A stretch of DNA of 64,000 nt from JBMCWH01 sp048621635 (GTDB lineage Bacteria; Patescibacteriota; WWE3; JAUXAW01; JAYEID01): contig JBMCWH010000002.1 of NCBI GenBank assembly GCA_048621635.1, positions 3,429-67,428 on the forward strand. The letters run 5' to 3'. The position numbers and the translations under genes are program-made. This document shows positions 32,614 through 39,450 of the stretch, one piece after another; the stretch's first letter is position 1, and every line of letters begins with the position of its first letter. A model generated the notes under the pieces. That model saw only the letters and a program-made list of their open reading frames with translations, ran no database searches and was not told where the DNA came from.

Positions 32614-33882
32614 ATGAAAAAAGGATATCTAGTTCATTATGGAGAGATAGCTTTAAAGGGTGAAAATCGCAGCTTCTTCGAAAACAAGTTAATCAGCAAT
32701 ATTGAAAATGCTGTGAGTGATTTGAACTTGGAAAAGAACCCTGTCAAAAATCTTTACGGCAGGTTGTTTTTGCAACTACCTTCTAGTGAAATAGCGAGCT
32801 CGGAGCCGTGTACCCAACGTGGTACCGCGGTTATCACGCGACAGAAGGAGGATCGCGGACTAAAGTCCGCTACTTCAATATCGAACAGGCTTGAATTCCG
32901 ACTAAAAAAAATTCCTGGAATTGCCAATTTTTCTCCAGCTTATCTTGCCGAACGCGATCTGGATAAACTTAAAGAATTAATTTGGCAGGAAACAAAACAA
33001 AGAATGCCTTTTGAAACATTTCGTATTCGCGCTTCTCGAGCAGACAAATCTTTCCCACTTACATCTAGAGACATTGAATTTAAAATTGGCGGCTACGTAA
33101 AAGAGAAATCACAAGCAGAAGTGGATTTGGAAAATGCGAAACTCAGCTGTTATATAGAAATACTCAGCGATAAAGCTTTATTTTACTTTGAAAAAATACC
33201 CGGACCAGGTGGTCTTCCCGTAACTACCGCTGGTAAAGTAGGTGCTTTACTTTCTGGAGGAATAGATTCTCCAGTAGCTGCCTGGAAAATAGCGAAGAGA
33301 GGCGCGAAAAATGTCTTTATCCATTTCCACAGTTATCCACAAACGGATAAAGCTTCCCAAGAAAAGGTAAAGGACTTTGTCCGTACGTTGGTTAAATGGC
33401 AAGGTACTAGTACTCTTTTCCTTGTACCTTTACTGAAAATTCAAGAAGAAATTGTTGCCCAATGTCCTAAAAAGCTACGTGTAATCTTGTACAGAAGAAT
33501 GATGCTTAGAATTGCGGAAAAAATAGCGAAAAAAGAAAATTGTTTAGCTCTAGTCACAGGAGAAAGTCTGGGACAGGTAGCTTCACAAACAATAGAAAAT
33601 ATGAGAGTGACTGAGGCAGTGACAACACTACCGGTGTTTAGACCATTAATTGGGATGGATAAACAGCAAATAGTGGGCACTGCAAAAAAAATAGGTACGT
33701 ATGAAACGGCTATTAAACCACACCAAGATTGTTGTTCCTTATTCGTTCCTCAACATCCAGAAACAAGAGCAAAATTAGAAATGGTGGAGAAAACAGAAAA
33801 ACTGCTGCAATTGGAAAATCTAATTGACTATGCGTTAGAAAATTCTACCAGAGACAAGTTCTTCTTCCCCTCCTTCGCATAA
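32614..33882 (+). CDS. thiI: tRNA 4-thiouridine synthetase ThiI, with in-frame insertion
   Basis: Adenylates U8 of tRNA and transfers sulfur to make 4-thiouridine; may also serve thiazole synthesis. 422 residues. N-terminal ferredoxin-like/THUMP region (GYLVHYGEIALKGENRSFFE...RIRASRADKSFPLTS), PP-loop SGGIDSPVAAWKIAKRG near residue 213, and the C-terminal CCSLFVPQHPETRAKLE. No rhodanese domain is present, as in many Gram-positive forms, so sulfur probably comes directly from a desulfurase such as the NifS protein encoded 0.7 kb downstream. Residues about 60-92 are an extra, low-conservation stretch encoded by GC-rich palindromic DNA, inserted in frame in the N-terminal domain. Confidence 0.93.
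   Translation: MKKGYLVHYGEIALKGENRSFFENKLISNIENAVSDLNLEKNPVKNLYGRLFLQLPSSEIASSEPCTQRGTAVITRQKEDRGLKSATSISNRLEFRLKKIPGIANFSPAYLAERDLDKLKELIWQETKQRMPFETFRIRASRADKSFPLTSRDIEFKIGGYVKEKSQAEVDLENAKLSCYIEILSDKALFYFEKIPGPGGLPVTTAGKVGALLSGGIDSPVAAWKIAKRGAKNVFIHFHSYPQTDKASQEKVKDFVRTLVKWQGTSTLFLVPLLKIQEEIVAQCPKKLRVILYRRMMLRIAEKIAKKENCLALVTGESLGQVASQTIENMRVTEAVTTLPVFRPLIGMDKQQIVGTAKKIGTYETAIKPHQDCCSLFVPQHPETRAKLEMVEKTEKLLQLENLIDYALENSTRDKFFFPSFA
32801..32870. repeat. Palindromic insertion element inside thiI
   Basis: Two hairpins: CCGTG-TACC...GGTA-CCGCGG (32806-32830) and GCGGAC-TAAA-GTCCGC (32855-32870), much more GC-rich than thiI around them. The reverse complement of the first contains ACCACGTTGGGTAC, close to ACCACATGGGGTAC at 18272-18285. 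Confidence 0.55.
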
Positions 33883-33903
33883 AATCAACGATATATAGTT
33901 CTC

Positions 33904-33968
33904 AAAAAAAAAAAAGGAATCAGCACCCAAGGTTACCTAGACAGTTAAGTCCAAGTTCCTGGGTACTG
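33904..33968 (-). terminator. Terminator of the minus-strand RNA unit
   Basis: Minus-strand stem CAGTACCCA / TGGGTGCTG (plus 33921-33929 with 33960-33968) followed by a run of twelve T. The plus strand has no T run after the hairpin, so direction is minus. Confidence 0.7.
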
Positions 33969-34169
33969 ACCCCTGAAAGGAGACGACCATGAAAGATGAT
34001 CCTTCAAAAGCCAGCTCCTGTGATTGTTAGCCTCGCTGGCTAGCTTCGTTAAAAGCGATTGTGCTAAGTTTCACCAGCGAGGTTGAGGAGAGACTTGATC
34101 TAGCAATGTCTTGTTGCCCCGTTGTCTCGGTGTCGAGATTTTTCGGGAGGTAAGAGTTGCTAGACCAAA
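33969..34169 (-). ncRNA. Structured RNA trailing the split tRNA, unidentified
   Basis: On the minus strand, between the tRNA and the terminator, long stems are visible: TTGGTCTAGCAA / TTGCTAGATCAA (12 pairs with one G-U) enclosing CCCG...TCTCG-ACAC-CGAGA...CGGG, then CCTCGCTGG...CCAGCGAGG. No protein-coding pattern. It does not show the tmRNA, RNase P or SRP signatures I know. On the plus strand the same DNA carries a 13-codon ORF at 33989-34030 with a strong AAAGGAG site, so its orientation is not fully settled. Confidence 0.45.
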
Positions 34170-34281
34170 TACGCGGGGGAGGAGTTGAACCTCCGTTTAT
34201 TCATCTTTCCGCTTCCCCTGGGCAGACGCTTGCCCTAAAGAGTAGAAGATGAATTGTCCTCGGCCTCTAGACTACCCGCGT
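34170..34281 (-). tRNA. tRNA gene with ~37-base insert in the anticodon loop
   Basis: 112 bases. Acceptor ACGCGGG/CCCGCGT is perfect, T8 and A9 follow, D-arm GTCT/GGAC with GG in the loop, T-arm GGAGG-TTCAACT-CCTCC. No CCA is encoded. The anticodon stem ATTCAT/ATGAAT encloses 44 bases instead of 7. The 5' side CTTCTA would fit U33, anticodon UCU (Arg) and A37 if the insert is 34206-34242. A junction after U34 would instead give UAA, so identity is unresolved. The insert holds a GGGCA-TGCCC hairpin and is far too short for a group I intron. Confidence 0.65.
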
Positions 34282-34287
34282 AAAGTT

Positions 34288-34354
34288 GGTTCCTGTATTT
34301 TCAGCACATAAATTTTATATAAATAAAAAGGTGCTGTCCTCTTCTACAGGAACC
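34288..34354. repeat. Long inverted repeat between two RNA genes
   Basis: Perfect 10-base arms GGTTCCTGTA (34288-34297) and TACAGGAACC (34345-34354), with inner CAGCAC (34302) and GTGCTG (34331), enclose an AT-rich core. It lies between the minus-strand tRNA and the plus-strand RNA, a place suited to divergent promoters. Confidence 0.7.
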
Positions 34355-34459
34355 GGTGGCTTCCCCGAGGAAAGGCTGGATTGGTAGCGAGCCCAATCCT
34401 AGGACCCAAGTTGAATACAGTAAAAGTGGGCCCTCGAAAAACAGGAAAACCTGTTTTTT
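34331..34459 (+). ncRNA. Candidate structured ncRNA with intrinsic terminator
   Basis: No coding potential. Successive stems: CTTCC-CCGA-GGAAAG near 34360, GGATTGG...CCAATCC (34378-34384/34393-34399), AGGACCCA...TGGGCCCT (34401-34432), and a terminator AACAGG-AAAA-CCTGTT plus six T (34437-34459). The exact 5' end is uncertain; an AT-rich TATATAAAT stretch lies just upstream. Family not identified; SRP-like, 6S-like or novel are all open. Confidence 0.45.
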
Positions 34460-34548
34460 ACGTTAAAGTACAACTGAACTGTGGAGAAACTATAACATGT
34501 GCTTACGGTAATGTCAAATCCCCTACGCTTTATTACTACCAGATTAAA

Positions 34549-34557
34549 TGGTATCAT
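34549..34557 (+). promoter_or_regulatory. Extended -10 promoter of nifS
   Basis: TGGTATCAT ends seven bases before the ATG at 34565. Confidence 0.55.
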
Positions 34558-34564
34558 TTAAACT

Positions 34565-35782
34565 ATGGAAGTATATTTGGACAACGCAGCAACAACAAAA
34601 GTAGATCCAGATGTAGAAAAAGCGATGCAACCATATTTTTGCGAGAAGTACGGAAATGCAAGTTCTCTGCATGATTGGGGAAGAGAAGCAAAAGAAGCTG
34701 TGGATGAAGCAAGAGAAACAATAGCCAATTTCCTCAATGCAGGAAAACCAACTGAAATTATTTTTACTGGTTGCGCAACAGAAAGTAATAATCTTGCGCT
34801 TAAGGGTACGGTTGAAAACGTTGCCAAGGACTGTTCCCAGTTTAAAGGTGGAAATAAACCGCACTTGATTATTTCTTCTATTGAACATCATTCTGTCTTA
34901 GACACTGCTAAATATTTAAAGGAAGCGGGAAAAGCAGAAATCTCTTGGTTAGACGTTGACCAAGTGGGGAAGGTTGATCCAAAAGAAATTGACAACCTTA
35001 TTAAAGAGGAAACAGTTCTGGTCTCTGTTATGTATGTTAACAACGAGATTGGCACTATTGAACCTTTAGAAGAAATTGGTAATGTTATTAGAAAACACAA
35101 AAAGGAACGAGAAGGGAAAACAAATTCGCCTCCTTTATACTTTCACACTGATGCAGTACAGGGTATTGAGTATTTGGAAACAGACGTGCAGAAGCTTAAC
35201 CTTGATTTGCTTTCTCTTGCCGGACATAAGATTCACGCTCCTAAAGGTGTGGGTGCATTATATGTCAGAGAAGGAACAAAGGTGGCAACACAAATACATG
35301 GCGGTGGCCAGGAAAACGGATTACGGGCGGGAACAGAAAACATTCCTTACATTGTTGGTTTGGGGAAGGCAATTAAGTTACTAGAAGATTACCAAAACTC
35401 AGATATAGGAGAAAAAGTTACAAGGTTAAGGGATATGTTAATAGAAAACATCTTAGCTGATGTGCCACAAGCACAATTAACTGGTCCTGAGAAAGACAGG
35501 GTTTCGCACATAGCTAGCTTTGTTTTCCCCAATGCGGAAGGAGAAGCATTGCTGTTGCATTTGAACCGGGCGGGAATTGCCGCTTCCTCTGGTTCTGCTT
35601 GTACCTCTGGGACTTTAGAAACATCTCATGTATTGGAAGCAATTGGTATAGCGCAAGACTTAGCACATACTTCCCTGCGTTTATCACTTAGCCGTAGTAC
35701 TTCCGGTAAAGAAATTGATTATGTAATTGAAAAATTACCGGAGATAACAAAAGAAATTAGGAATATGGCTCCATCTGTTTGA
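34565..35782 (+). CDS. nifS: Cysteine desulfurase (NifS/IscS family)
   Basis: PLP enzyme that removes sulfur from cysteine and passes it on as persulfide for Fe-S clusters and thiolated tRNA. 405 residues. Opens with VYLDNAATTKVDPDV, has GCATESNN for PLP contacts, the PLP lysine in SLAGHKIHAPKGVGALY, the GGGQENGLRAGTENIPYIVGLG stretch, and the catalytic cysteine in ASSGSACTSGT. It is followed 34 bases later by an IscU/NifU-like scaffold. Likely also supplies sulfur to ThiI upstream. The start at 34565 sits seven bases after the -10 box. Confidence 0.95.
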   Translation: MEVYLDNAATTKVDPDVEKAMQPYFCEKYGNASSLHDWGREAKEAVDEARETIANFLNAGKPTEIIFTGCATESNNLALKGTVENVAKDCSQFKGGNKPHLIISSIEHHSVLDTAKYLKEAGKAEISWLDVDQVGKVDPKEIDNLIKEETVLVSVMYVNNEIGTIEPLEEIGNVIRKHKKEREGKTNSPPLYFHTDAVQGIEYLETDVQKLNLDLLSLAGHKIHAPKGVGALYVREGTKVATQIHGGGQENGLRAGTENIPYIVGLGKAIKLLEDYQNSDIGEKVTRLRDMLIENILADVPQAQLTGPEKDRVSHIASFVFPNAEGEALLLHLNRAGIAASSGSACTSGTLETSHVLEAIGIAQDLAHTSLRLSLSRSTSGKEIDYVIEKLPEITKEIRNMAPSV

Positions 35783-35816
35783 ATTTTGACAGAGGGGCGC
35801 TATAATTTAATCCACT

Positions 35817-36215
35817 ATGGTAGAAGAACTGTACTCAGAAAAAGTCCTCGATCATTTTTATAACCCCAAAAACATGGGAGAAATGGAAAATCCGGATGTA
35901 ACTGTTCGAGTAGGCAACCCAGTCTGTGGAGATGTGATGGAAATGTACTTAGATATTGATACCCGTGAAGATGGAGAAGAATATATTGAGGATATAAAGT
36001 TTAAGACTTTAGGTTGCGGTGCTGCAATTGCAACGTCTTCAATGGCGACAGAACTGGTAAAGGGGAAGACTCTAGATGAAGCGGTTGAGTTGAGCAATGA
36101 GGCTTTGTCCGAAGCGTTGGGTGGTTTGCCGCCGACAAAAGAGCATTGTTCAGTTCTGGCAGCGGATGCTGTTAAAAAAGCAATAAAGAAGTATCGTGAG
36201 GAGAAGAGATCTTGA
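35817..36215 (+). CDS. iscU: Fe-S cluster scaffold protein (IscU/NifU N-terminal type)
   Basis: Scaffold on which 2Fe-2S and 4Fe-4S clusters are built with sulfur from the adjacent NifS. 132 residues. Opens YSEKVLDHFYNPKNMGEMENPD. The three ligand cysteines are in GNPVCGDVM, KTLGCGAAIATSS and PPTKEHCSVLAADAV. TATAAT lies ten bases before the ATG (35801-35806) without the TG extension. Its TGA stop overlaps the TTG start of ruvC by three bases, so the iron-sulfur pair is joined to the ruvC-ruvA unit. Confidence 0.93.
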   Translation: MVEELYSEKVLDHFYNPKNMGEMENPDVTVRVGNPVCGDVMEMYLDIDTREDGEEYIEDIKFKTLGCGAAIATSSMATELVKGKTLDEAVELSNEALSEALGGLPPTKEHCSVLAADAVKKAIKKYREEKRS

Positions 36216-36721
36216 GAATTTTGGGTGTTGACCCCGGTTTAGCAAAGGTAGGCTGGGGTGTAATTGAACAACCTACTGATAAATCACCTGAACAACGAAA
36301 AAAAGAAGAATGGTTGGTTGTTGAGTATGGCTGTATCAGCACTTCTGCGAAGAAATCAATTGCCGAGCGATTGAGTAAAATTAACCAAGCGATTACGAAA
36401 CTTATAAGTCAGTTTGAACCCACAGAAGCTGCGATTGAAAACTTGTTCTTTGGAGTGAATGCGAAAACAGCAATGAAAGTAGGGGAAGGGAAAGGAGTAG
36501 TAATATTAGCCTGTGGACAGTGCAATATACCAGTTAAAGAATTTACCCCTTTAGAAATAAAGACAGCGCTTACTGGCTATGGAAGGGCTGATAAAAAACA
36601 GGTTCAAGAGATGGTTAAAAGATTTCTAAATTTAGAGCAACTTCCTCAACCAGATCATGCTGCTGATGCACTTGCTTGTGCATATTGCGCAGGAATAACA
36701 AGAGGACAACCAGAACTATGA
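36212..36721 (+). CDS. ruvC: Holliday junction resolvase RuvC
   Basis: Endonuclease that resolves Holliday junctions made or moved by RuvAB. 169 residues, normal length. The acidic catalytic residues are seen in ILGVDPGLAKVGWGV (Asp7), AAIENLFFGVNAKTAMKVGEGKGV (Glu) and PDHAADALACAYC (two Asp). It starts with TTG within the iscU stop codon (TTGA), and its own stop overlaps the ruvA ATG (ATGA), so three genes are translationally linked. Confidence 0.96.
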   Translation: MRILGVDPGLAKVGWGVIEQPTDKSPEQRKKEEWLVVEYGCISTSAKKSIAERLSKINQAITKLISQFEPTEAAIENLFFGVNAKTAMKVGEGKGVVILACGQCNIPVKEFTPLEIKTALTGYGRADKKQVQEMVKRFLNLEQLPQPDHAADALACAYCAGITRGQPEL

Positions 36722-37284
36722 TTGGATATCTATCCGGTAAAGTAATTCATAAGGATACAGAAAAAATAATAGTGTCTAACAACGGTATTGGTTATGAGGT
36801 TAGAGTATCAGCAAGATACTCAAATCAGATTACCTCGGATGAAGATGTTTCCTTGTTTGTTCATACTTATGTTCGCGAAGATGCAATTGCTCTTTATGGA
36901 TTTGAAAATATCCCTTCGCGTGATATCTTCCGTTCTTTAATTTCTGTATCCGGAGTGGGACCTAAAACAGCTCTTGGCGTTCTTTCCAAAACTAGCCCAG
37001 AAAAAATAAGGACAGCGGTTTCTAACGCGGAAACTGGTATCTTTACCGCTATCTCAGGTATCGGTAAAAAAACAGCAGGGAGAATTATTTTGGATCTGCA
37101 AACTGTATTGGGAGAAGAAAAAGAGTTAGATTTTTCTGGCCAGCCGGAAAAAGAAGATGCTTTGGAGGCGTTGGAAAATCTGGGTTACAGCAAAAAAGAA
37201 GCAGCAGCAGCATTAGAACCGGTAGATGCGGATCTATCCTCTGAAGAACAAATAAAGAAGGCGCTCCAGAATCTCGCCAGCTAG
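36718..37284 (+). CDS. ruvA: Holliday junction DNA-binding protein RuvA
   Basis: Binds the four-way junction and loads the RuvB helicase. 188 residues from ATG 36718 (MIGYLSGKVIHKD), which overlaps the ruvC stop by four bases; an upstream in-frame ATG at 36676 lies in ruvC. Domain I OB-fold is followed by two helix-hairpin-helix motifs (ISVSGVGPKTALGVL, ISGIGKKTAGRIILDL) near 70-125 and a C-terminal RuvB-contacting domain (ALEALENLGYSKKEAAAAL). It would normally be followed by ruvB, but here a transposase gene with REP-like repeats lies between them. Confidence 0.96.
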   Translation: MIGYLSGKVIHKDTEKIIVSNNGIGYEVRVSARYSNQITSDEDVSLFVHTYVREDAIALYGFENIPSRDIFRSLISVSGVGPKTALGVLSKTSPEKIRTAVSNAETGIFTAISGIGKKTAGRIILDLQTVLGEEKELDFSGQPEKEDALEALENLGYSKKEAAAALEPVDADLSSEEQIKKALQNLAS

Positions 37285-37307
37285 CTTTTTTTCATAACCT
37301 TTCATAA

Positions 37308-37340
37308 TCTCTTTCATAATCTCGGACTTTATTAATCGCC
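37308..37340. repeat. REP-like hairpin, family 1, at the 3' side of RAYT-1
   Basis: Keeps the TCTCGGACT core and TTATTAATCGCC right arm; the left arm is degenerate and blends into a short tandem repeat of TTTCATAA-type units (37288-37320). Confidence 0.7.
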
Positions 37341-37341
37341 T

Positions 37342-38109
37342 TCAATATGCCATTTCTTTGTATTGTTCGACCAACTCAGCTTTCTGATTCTTGTCTAGTT
37401 CCTCAAACTTACGAAACCAACCGAAATCATCATCAATTGCTACATCTTTCAAGCGCATAACCCCAAATTGATCGATCTCTGCTTCAGTAAATTTCTTATA
37501 TTCCTCTCTACTTCCAAATTCCCCGAGAACTAAATCAGTATTAAGAAAAGAATAGAAATCTCTTCTTGCTAGATACGTATTGAGACTAGACCAAGGGTAC
37601 TCAATTAACTGATTAACTGAATCTAAACCAAGTTTCTGTGGATTGATGTGCTGGTACCTAGTGACGTGAATTAATTGTTCATCACTTTCAACCTTAACCG
37701 ATTTGAACCGCCCTTGAAACAACCCACCTACCCTATCCTGCCGTTTATTGAAATACTTGGTATAAGAAGTACAAATACGGCGCATAAAATTCGTAATTCC
37801 GTCTTCGTTTAGTTGTTTAAAGACAAAGTGGAAATGATTAGGCATTAGACAGAAAGAAATTATATCTACAGCTGGTTTAATTATTTTCGTTTCTAAATCC
37901 TCGATTATTGCCTCACGTGCTGCAGGTGATGTTGCTCTTTCTATCCTAGTACTAATTACGCTATAAGGAACTGAATATTTAAGAGAATGAGCTATAACTT
38001 CTAGAAAATGAGAATAAAAACTATTGTTGGGGAAAATAATCCGCTTTTCTATACCTCTATTGTAAATGTGATAGGTACTGTCAGTTATTAACGGGTTGTC
38101 TCTTCTCAT
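37342..38109 (-). CDS. REP-associated tyrosine transposase (Y1, RAYT-1)
   Basis: Single-strand DNA transposase of the HUH Y1 (IS200/IS605-related) superfamily, RAYT branch, 255 residues from ATG 38109 (MRRDNPLITDSTYHIYNRGIE). The HUH motif is PNHFHFVFKQ with histidines 92 and 94; the presumed catalytic tyrosine is in TSYTKYFNKR further on. Typical segments YQHINPQKLGL and EYPWSSLNTYL are present. A longer start at 38169 adds non-family residues. The gene is bracketed by two copies of the family 1 hairpin and interrupts the ruvA-ruvB neighbourhood. It likely recognises and moves those hairpins, or is a domesticated protein acting on them. Confidence 0.9.
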   Translation of the reverse strand: MRRDNPLITDSTYHIYNRGIEKRIIFPNNSFYSHFLEVIAHSLKYSVPYSVISTRIERATSPAAREAIIEDLETKIIKPAVDIISFCLMPNHFHFVFKQLNEDGITNFMRRICTSYTKYFNKRQDRVGGLFQGRFKSVKVESDEQLIHVTRYQHINPQKLGLDSVNQLIEYPWSSLNTYLARRDFYSFLNTDLVLGEFGSREEYKKFTEAEIDQFGVMRLKDVAIDDDFGWFRKFEELDKNQKAELVEQYKEMAY

Positions 38110-38175
38110 AAGTGGAATATAGCTGTGTTGATTGTTAATGTCAATAGGTAGTAAACAATAAAAGCGCATTAGAAC

Positions 38176-38208
38176 GCCAATTAATAATCTCGGACTTTAT
38201 TAATTGGC
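38176..38208. repeat. REP-like hairpin, family 1, at the 5' side of RAYT-1
   Basis: Perfect copy: GCCAATTAATAA, TCTCGGACT, TTATTAATTGGC; identical to 5135-5167 including the preceding ATTAGAAC. Confidence 0.85.
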
Positions 38209-38282
38209 TGTAACATAGGGAATCACATCGAGCCACATGGGGCATAGCAGATATTGAGGGGGCTGAAATTTTTACGCTTTTT

Positions 38283-38291
38283 TGTTAGAAT
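38283..38291 (+). promoter_or_regulatory. Extended -10 promoter of ruvB
   Basis: TGTTAGAAT ends eight bases before the ATG at 38300; ruvB is thus transcribed independently of ruvA. Confidence 0.6.
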
Positions 38292-38299
38292 TATTGGTG

Positions 38300-39334
38300 A
38301 TGAACGAAAAGCCCGCCCAAGAAAAACAAAATAAAAAGGAAGAAGAAATTCTGGATAAAACATTAAGACCACAAAGGTTTGCAGATTTTCCAGGTCAACC
38401 GGAGTTAAAGAAAAAGCTTAAGATATTCTTGCAGGCGGCACAGAAGCGTGGTGAGGCAATGGAACATATTCTTTTTTACGGTCCCCCCGGATTAGGAAAA
38501 ACCACCCTGGCACAAATCTTGGCCAATGAGATAGAGGTAAACGTAAGAATAACCTCAGGTCCTGCTATTGAAAAAGCTGGAGAACTGGCAGCCGTAATTA
38601 CAAACCTATCTCCTAACGATATTCTTTTTATTGATGAAATTCACCGCTTAAACAAAGCTATTGAAGAAGTCTTGTACCCTGCTATGGAAGATTTTGCTCT
38701 AGATATCGTAGTAGGGAAGGGGCCCTCAGCACGGAGTGTTCGTCTGGAACTTCCTCAGTTTACTTTAATAGGGGCTACAACCAGAATAGGTTTAATGTCT
38801 TCGCCGCTTAGGGATCGTTTCGGGGCATTACATCGCCTTCGCTTTTACAAAGAAAGAGAACTTGCTAAAATTGTCAAAAGGTCTAGTAATATCTTAGATG
38901 TTAATATTGAAAAAGAGGCTGCGTTGGAGATAGCTCAGAGGTCCCGGGGTACGCCGCGTATTGCGAACAGGCTACTTAAACGAGTTCGCGACTTTGCTCA
39001 AGTGAATAAAAAAGATATAATTGATTTAGAATTAGTAAGAGCAGCTTTGGACCTGCAAGGTATTGATAAAAGTGGTCTTACGCAGGAAGATTGCGCTTTT
39101 TTGGAAATAATCTGTTCTAAATTTTCTGGTGGGCCGGTAGGGATAAAGACTCTTTCTGCTGCTCTTTCCGAAGACGAAGGAACTATAGAAGATGTTGTTG
39201 AGCCTTATCTAATTCAAAGCGGTCTTATTAAGAAAACAGCACGTGGACGTGTTGCTACTGAGAAGGCATTCAGGCATCTGGACATAGCCAATCCGAAAGA
39301 AGATCCAGACCAGCAGGGAAAGTTAAATGTCTGA
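38300..39334 (+). CDS. ruvB: Holliday junction helicase RuvB
   Basis: AAA+ motor for branch migration. 344 residues from ATG 38300 ([10 protein letters not shown]), a start supported by the -10 box; an upstream TTG at 38282 overlaps that box. Motifs: [19 protein letters not shown], Walker [13 protein letters not shown] near residue 57, Walker [24 protein letters not shown] near 110, sensor 1 [18 protein letters not shown], arginine-rich [20 protein letters not shown], and the winged-helix end [25 protein letters not shown]. Separated from ruvA by the RAYT-1 element. Confidence 0.97.
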   Translation: MNEKPAQEKQNKKEEEILDKTLRPQRFADFPGQPELKKKLKIFLQAAQKRGEAMEHILFYGPPGLGKTTLAQILANEIEVNVRITSGPAIEKAGELAAVITNLSPNDILFIDEIHRLNKAIEEVLYPAMEDFALDIVVGKGPSARSVRLELPQFTLIGATTRIGLMSSPLRDRFGALHRLRFYKERELAKIVKRSSNILDVNIEKEAALEIAQRSRGTPRIANRLLKRVRDFAQVNKKDIIDLELVRAALDLQGIDKSGLTQEDCAFLEIICSKFSGGPVGIKTLSAALSEDEGTIEDVVEPYLIQSGLIKKTARGRVATEKAFRHLDIANPKEDPDQQGKLNV

Positions 39335-39450
39335 TAACAACATCAGGCTGTTGTGGTAACATGTTAACAAACTAATAAACCATTGGAGTAGAAGATTAAA
39401 AGAGTTATTTTTGGAGCAGTACGGTTACTATTGATACATTATAAAATACA

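Noticed and set aside
33989..34030. 13-codon plus-strand ORF MKDDPSKASSCDC with AAAGGAG upstream
   Set aside because: Not listed as a gene because the surrounding hairpin and T-run fit a minus-strand RNA better; kept as an alternative in the finding.
34170..34281. Group I intron in the split tRNA
   Set aside because: The insert is only about 37 bases; group I introns need over 200 bases with P/Q/R/S core elements.
33904..34459. tmRNA, RNase P RNA or SRP RNA
   Set aside because: I looked for the tmRNA tRNA-like ends, the RNase P core (GAGGAAAGUCC ... ACAGAA) and the SRP GGAAGNAGC loop on both strands; only a partial GAGGAAAG at 34367 was seen, which is not enough.
34381..34674. 97-codon plus-strand ORF overlapping the ncRNA and the start of nifS
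   Set aside because: Runs through the terminator and into nifS in another frame, with no ribosome-binding site and no recognisable protein features.
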